Source: Devosia naphthalenivorans (GTDB taxonomy: Bacteria > Pseudomonadota > Alphaproteobacteria > Rhizobiales > Devosiaceae). Taken from it: 37,116 bases of DNA. The notes below the pieces were generated by a model. It saw only the letters and a list, made by a program, of their open reading frames with translations, made no database searches and was not told where the DNA came from. The translations under genes were made by a program, and so were the position numbers. The stretch covers positions 1 to 37,116 of the forward strand of contig NZ_PYVW01000025.1 in NCBI RefSeq assembly GCF_003056355.1, read 5' to 3'. Numbering within the stretch: position 1 is the first letter of the stretch; each line of letters opens with the position of its first letter. Below are positions 34,479-37,116 of the stretch, in pieces.

Positions 34479-34508
34479 ATAATATGCCGTTTGTGTCACG
34501 GCTGTGAA
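34479..34508 (-). promoter_or_regulatory. Candidate promoter of the HNH gene
   Basis: On the minus strand TTCACA (34508-34503) and TATTAT (34484-34479) are 18 bases apart, ending 44 bases before the HNH start. It lies just past the end of the esterase gene on the same strand, so the HNH gene probably has its own promoter. Confidence 0.4.
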
Positions 34509-34520
34509 GCAGGATTCACA

Positions 34521-35180
34521 CTATTTCTGAGCAACGCGTGCGATGAAATCGCTGGCGAACGCCAGACCGTCCGGCGCGATGCCATGCGCCACCCCGCGGC
34601 TGACGTGATAGCTCACGTCATAGCCGGCCAGGCGCAGCGCCGTATCGGCATCGGCGCTGTGCTCGGGATCGACCACTTCGTCCATGTCGCCATGCACGAG
34701 GCACACCGGCGGCTTGGCAAATGCGGCCGAGCCAAATCCCTCCGGCGGCAGAAACGCCCCCGAAAACGCAACGATGCCCATCAATCGCTTCGGCAGGGAC
34801 AATCCCACGTGCAATGCCATCATGGCGCCCTGGCTGAAGCCGGCAAGAATGGTTTGCTCGGGCAGAATGCCTGTCTGGCTCCAGAGATCATCCAGAAACT
34901 CCACCAGCACGGGTCTTGCGCGCAAAACCCCGGTCTGCCGCTTGGCAAGGCGATCGCCATCGAAGCTGATATCGAACCACTGGAAACCATACGCGAGCTG
35001 GCCGCACATCTCGGGCCCGTTGGGCGAAACGAACATCGCGTCAGGCAGGACAGGCTGCCAGTGCGGCGCCAGCCCGATCAGATCATTCCCATCGCTGCCA
35101 TAGCCATGCAGCAGCACGACGGCCTGCCTCGCGGCATTGCCGGAAGCTGGCTGCAGCATGGGTCCGGAAAGCTTGGTCAC
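34521..35180 (-). CDS. Alpha/beta hydrolase, phospholipase/carboxylesterase (YpfH-like)
   Basis: A 219-residue serine esterase. The oxyanion HGYGSDGNDLIGLAPHW, the nucleophile S116 in ILAGFSQGAMM, the Asp in HGDMDEVVDP and the His in VSRGVAHGIAPDG complete the triad. Family members hydrolyse small esters, lysophospholipids or thioesters; the native substrate is unknown. The GTG start overlaps the stop of the glycosylase gene (GTGA), so they are translationally coupled, although the two functions have no evident link. Confidence 0.92.
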   Translation of the reverse strand: MTKLSGPMLQPASGNAARQAVVLLHGYGSDGNDLIGLAPHWQPVLPDAMFVSPNGPEMCGQLAYGFQWFDISFDGDRLAKRQTGVLRARPVLVEFLDDLWSQTGILPEQTILAGFSQGAMMALHVGLSLPKRLMGIVAFSGAFLPPEGFGSAAFAKPPVCLVHGDMDEVVDPEHSADADTALRLAGYDVSYHVSRGVAHGIAPDGLAFASDFIARVAQK

Positions 35181-35836
35181 AACAATATCCCTTCTCGGTC
35201 CCGCATGACCGCGAAATACCGCCAGAACAACAGGGCGGCGGCGGAACGATGCGGGGTCCAGCCAGCGGCAATGCCGATCATTTCCTTGATGGTCGGGCGC
35301 GCGTCAAGCCCAAGCCCATGATGCACCGCCTTGAGCAGCGCCAGATCGCCGGCCGGGAAAACATCCGGGTGGCCGGCGCAGAACATCAGGTAGACCTCCG
35401 CCGTCCAGGGCCCGATCCCCTTATGCGCAACGAGATAAGCCACGGCATCGTCTGCCGGTAGCGTTTCGAGGTGATCGAAATCGAGATCACCGGCAACCAT
35501 TGCCTCGGCTATCACGCGAACGGTCCGGAACTTGCCGGCCGAGAATCCCGTGGCCCGCACCGCTTCCTCGCTCAGCGTTAGATAGCTCTGCGGGTCCAGC
35601 GCCCCGGGCAGAGCTTCGAAGCGCTTCCAGATCGCCGCAGCACTGGCGACCGACAATTGCTGGCCGCAGATGACCTTGGCAATGCCGGGGAAGCCCGGCT
35701 CGGTGATGCGCGGTTGAACTACGCCCGCCACATTGCGAACGCCCTGCAGACGCGGATCGATCTGAACCAATTGGTCCAAATGGCAGCCGACGGTTTCGGC
35801 GCTATCCAGACGCGGTGACGAAGCATCGACACTCAT
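35177..35836 (-). CDS. DNA-3-methyladenine glycosylase II (AlkA-like, HhH-GPD)
   Basis: A 219-residue base-excision repair enzyme that removes alkylated purines. It has the helix-hairpin-helix LVAHKGIGPWTAEVYLMF (about 135-152) and the catalytic D164 in VFPAGDLAL, as in AlkA. The chain lacks the N-terminal AlkA fold and the Ada-type domain, so it is the short alphaproteobacterial form. The start at 35836 leaves 13 bases to the divergent gluQ start, so the two promoters must overlap the opposite genes. It is coupled by GTGA to the downstream esterase. Confidence 0.92.
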   Translation of the reverse strand: MSVDASSPRLDSAETVGCHLDQLVQIDPRLQGVRNVAGVVQPRITEPGFPGIAKVICGQQLSVASAAAIWKRFEALPGALDPQSYLTLSEEAVRATGFSAGKFRTVRVIAEAMVAGDLDFDHLETLPADDAVAYLVAHKGIGPWTAEVYLMFCAGHPDVFPAGDLALLKAVHHGLGLDARPTIKEMIGIAAGWTPHRSAAALLFWRYFAVMRDREGILL

Positions 35837-35849
35837 GTAAAACGAACCC

Positions 35850-36707
35850 GTGCCGCAAACATCATCCAAACCCATCCTTCGTTTTGCCCCCAGCCCCAAT
35901 GGGCTCCTGCATATAGGCCACGCCTTTTCGGCCCTTTACACCTGGAACGCCGCCGCCGCATTAGGGGGCACGGCGCTGCTTCGGATCGAAGACACCGATC
36001 CGGAACGCAGTAAACCCGAATTTGTCACCGCGATCATCGAGGATCTGCACTGGCTGGGGCTCCATTGGCCAGAGCCCGTCATGCAGCAATCCACGCGGTT
36101 CGACATTTATGCCGCAGCCGGCAACGACTTGCGCGACCAGCACCTGCTTTACCCGTGTTTCTGTTCACGCTCGGCAATCGCTGCCGCATCGACACAGACC
36201 GACCCTGACGGAGCTCCGCTCTATCCCGGCACCTGCAAGCATCTGAACCGCGGTGAACAGATCGAACGGCTCAAGCGCGGCGATCCGGTGCAGTTCAGGC
36301 TCGATACCACTGCGGCGCTGTCCCGCGTGGGCATGCTGACCTTCACCGTGGTCGGGCCGCTGGTCACCGACCGGCCGCAGATCCGTCATGCGAGGCCGGA
36401 GCGCTGGGGTGACGTGGTGCTGCAGCGCAAGGGCACGCCCACCAGCTATCATCTGTCCTGCGTGGTGGACGATGCGGCGCAGGGAATAACCCATGTGACG
36501 CGCGGCCGCGACATGGAACCAGCAACCGACCTGCATGTGCTCCTCCAGATGTTGCTGGGCCTGCCATCGCCGATCTACCATTTCCACAAGCTGATCCTGG
36601 ATGATGCGGGCCGGAAACTCGCAAAGTCCCGCGGTTCGGAAAATCTTGCCAGCCTCCGGGCGAAGGGCTGGACGCCCAAGGATGTACGGCAAGCGGTGGG
36701 ATTGTAG
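35850..36707 (+). CDS. gluQ: Glutamyl-Q tRNA(Asp) synthetase
   Basis: A truncated GluRS paralogue that attaches glutamate to the queuosine base of tRNA-Asp, without an anticodon-binding domain. The 285 residues start at GTG. The nucleotide-binding RFAPSPNGLLHIGHA (HIGH at 21-24) and KLAKS (256-260, the KMSKS equivalent) are intact. A zinc site is visible from C103 and C105 (YPCFCS) and C129 (YPGTCKHL). The divergent alkA start lies 13 bases away. The 135 bases after it carry a palindromic repeat and the end of the right IS30 element. Confidence 0.95.
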   Translation: MPQTSSKPILRFAPSPNGLLHIGHAFSALYTWNAAAALGGTALLRIEDTDPERSKPEFVTAIIEDLHWLGLHWPEPVMQQSTRFDIYAAAGNDLRDQHLLYPCFCSRSAIAAASTQTDPDGAPLYPGTCKHLNRGEQIERLKRGDPVQFRLDTTAALSRVGMLTFTVVGPLVTDRPQIRHARPERWGDVVLQRKGTPTSYHLSCVVDDAAQGITHVTRGRDMEPATDLHVLLQMLLGLPSPIYHFHKLILDDAGRKLAKSRGSENLASLRAKGWTPKDVRQAVGL

Positions 36708-36745
36708 GGCTGGTGGATGGTCGGATCGATCAATTTTACGGCGTC

Positions 36746-36765
36746 ATTCCGGCGAAAGCGGGAAT
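36746..36765. repeat. dRS3-like palindromic repeat, right copy
   Basis: ATTCCGGCGAAAGCGGGAAT is one base off ATTCCCNNNNNNNNGGGAAT and one off the left copy in the stem. It lies 29 bases before the IS30 element end. A half-unit GGGATTCCC follows right at the element boundary (36791-36798), as if the element had split a second palindrome. Confidence 0.7.
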
Positions 36766-36793
36766 CTCACTTCCCTTCGGCACAAAGGTGGGA

Positions 36794-37116
36794 TTCCCTC
36801 GACTCACGCCACAAGTGCAACACCTGCTATGGTGTTGGTGCGATGGGAACTTTGTATGAGCAGTTGAGCCTGCGGGAGGGGGTTGAGATCGACATTGGGC
36901 GGCGCAAGGGGCTCTCGATGCAGGCGATCGGCCAGATGCTGGGGCGTTCGGCCTCAACCATCAGCCGTGAGTTGGGGCGCAATGGCAGGCCCACCAGGCA
37001 TTGGCGCGGGAGCTATGATGGCGAGCGGGCGGATGGTCTGGCGGCGCGGCGCCGGCGCTGGGATGCCCGCCACAAGTTGGCGCGCCAGCCGGCGCTGGCC
37101 ATAACGGTCAGGGATT
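36794..37116 (+). mobile_element. IS30-family insertion sequence, right copy, partial
   Basis: Shares about 205 bases with the left window end, with three differences, beginning near TTCCCTCGACTCACG at 36794. The element continues past the right edge. A CAACACC-TGCTAT-GGTGTTG hairpin (36818-36837) lies between the end and the start codon and contains TATGGT, a possible -10. Confidence 0.8.
36843..37116 (+). CDS. IS30-family transposase, N-terminal part (cut by window edge)
   Basis: The ATG is at 36843 and the frame is open for 91 codons to the window end. The protein begins MGTLYEQLSLREGVEID. An HTH_38 helix-turn-helix follows (GLSMQAIGQMLGRSASTISR), then a basic stretch (RADGLAARRRRWDARHK), as in IS30 transposases that bind the element ends. 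The DDE catalytic domain is beyond the window. The start codon is five bases after the right arm of a hairpin, which could limit read-through translation from outside transcripts, a known way for transposases to avoid over-expression. Confidence 0.85.
   Translation, partial: MGTLYEQLSLREGVEIDIGRRKGLSMQAIGQMLGRSASTISRELGRNGRPTRHWRGSYDGERADGLAARRRRWDARHKLARQPALAITVRD

Overview
The window looks like a stretch of ordinary chromosome from an alphaproteobacterium of the order Hyphomicrobiales, most likely Devosia or a close relative. The evidence is the high G+C content, the gene orders aroK-aroB and secA / peptidyl-prolyl isomerase-argJ-GNAT-mutT, an Omp25/Omp31-type porin, and family-specific protein variants recalled from memory. 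The genus is an inference; no marker such as 16S rRNA is present.

Layout. Both ends lie inside near-identical copies of one IS30-family element, facing outward (1-209 and 36794-37116). Each sits beside a copy of a short palindromic repeat. From the left: aroB and aroK (shikimate pathway, minus strand); a small membrane protein overlapping xerD; accA; an L,D-transpeptidase lipoprotein; an unknown four-cysteine membrane protein; a RibD/DHFR-like reductase; and secA with a clear terminator. Divergent from secA is a run of parvulin isomerase, then argJ, GNAT acetyltransferase and Nudix hydrolase, whose last three genes overlap. Next come a solitary Flp pilin, an overlapping M48 protease / nuclease-like pair, tRNA-Arg(CCT), two small proteins, a CAP lipoprotein overlapping tusA, a D,D-carboxypeptidase, and a DJ-1/PfpI protein.

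The second half (20-37 kb) is more accessory. It holds a GH3 beta-glucosidase divergent from an HxlR regulator, an AAC(3)-type acetyltransferase directly behind that regulator, an AzlCD amino-acid exporter, tRNA-Leu(CAA), the porin, a four-cysteine exported protein, a Mesh1-like small alarmone hydrolase preceded by a coupled 33-codon ORF, and a trehalose-synthase-like GH13 enzyme with an altered active-site His. After these come a membrane protein divergent from a BCCT transporter, DUF72, DsbB, an HNH endonuclease, an esterase overlapping an AlkA-like glycosylase, and gluQ.

Three copies of a roughly 93-bp (about 120 bp in one copy) dispersed inverted-repeat element lie in intergenic gaps (3271, 19960, 33753). 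I found no prophage, CRISPR array, toxin-antitoxin pair or recognisable defence island, and no clear case for a wholly new multi-gene system. The best leads are the IS30 / palindrome association, the modular repeat family, the Mesh1-like locus, the GH13 active-site change, and the HxlR-AAC(3)-GH3 locus.
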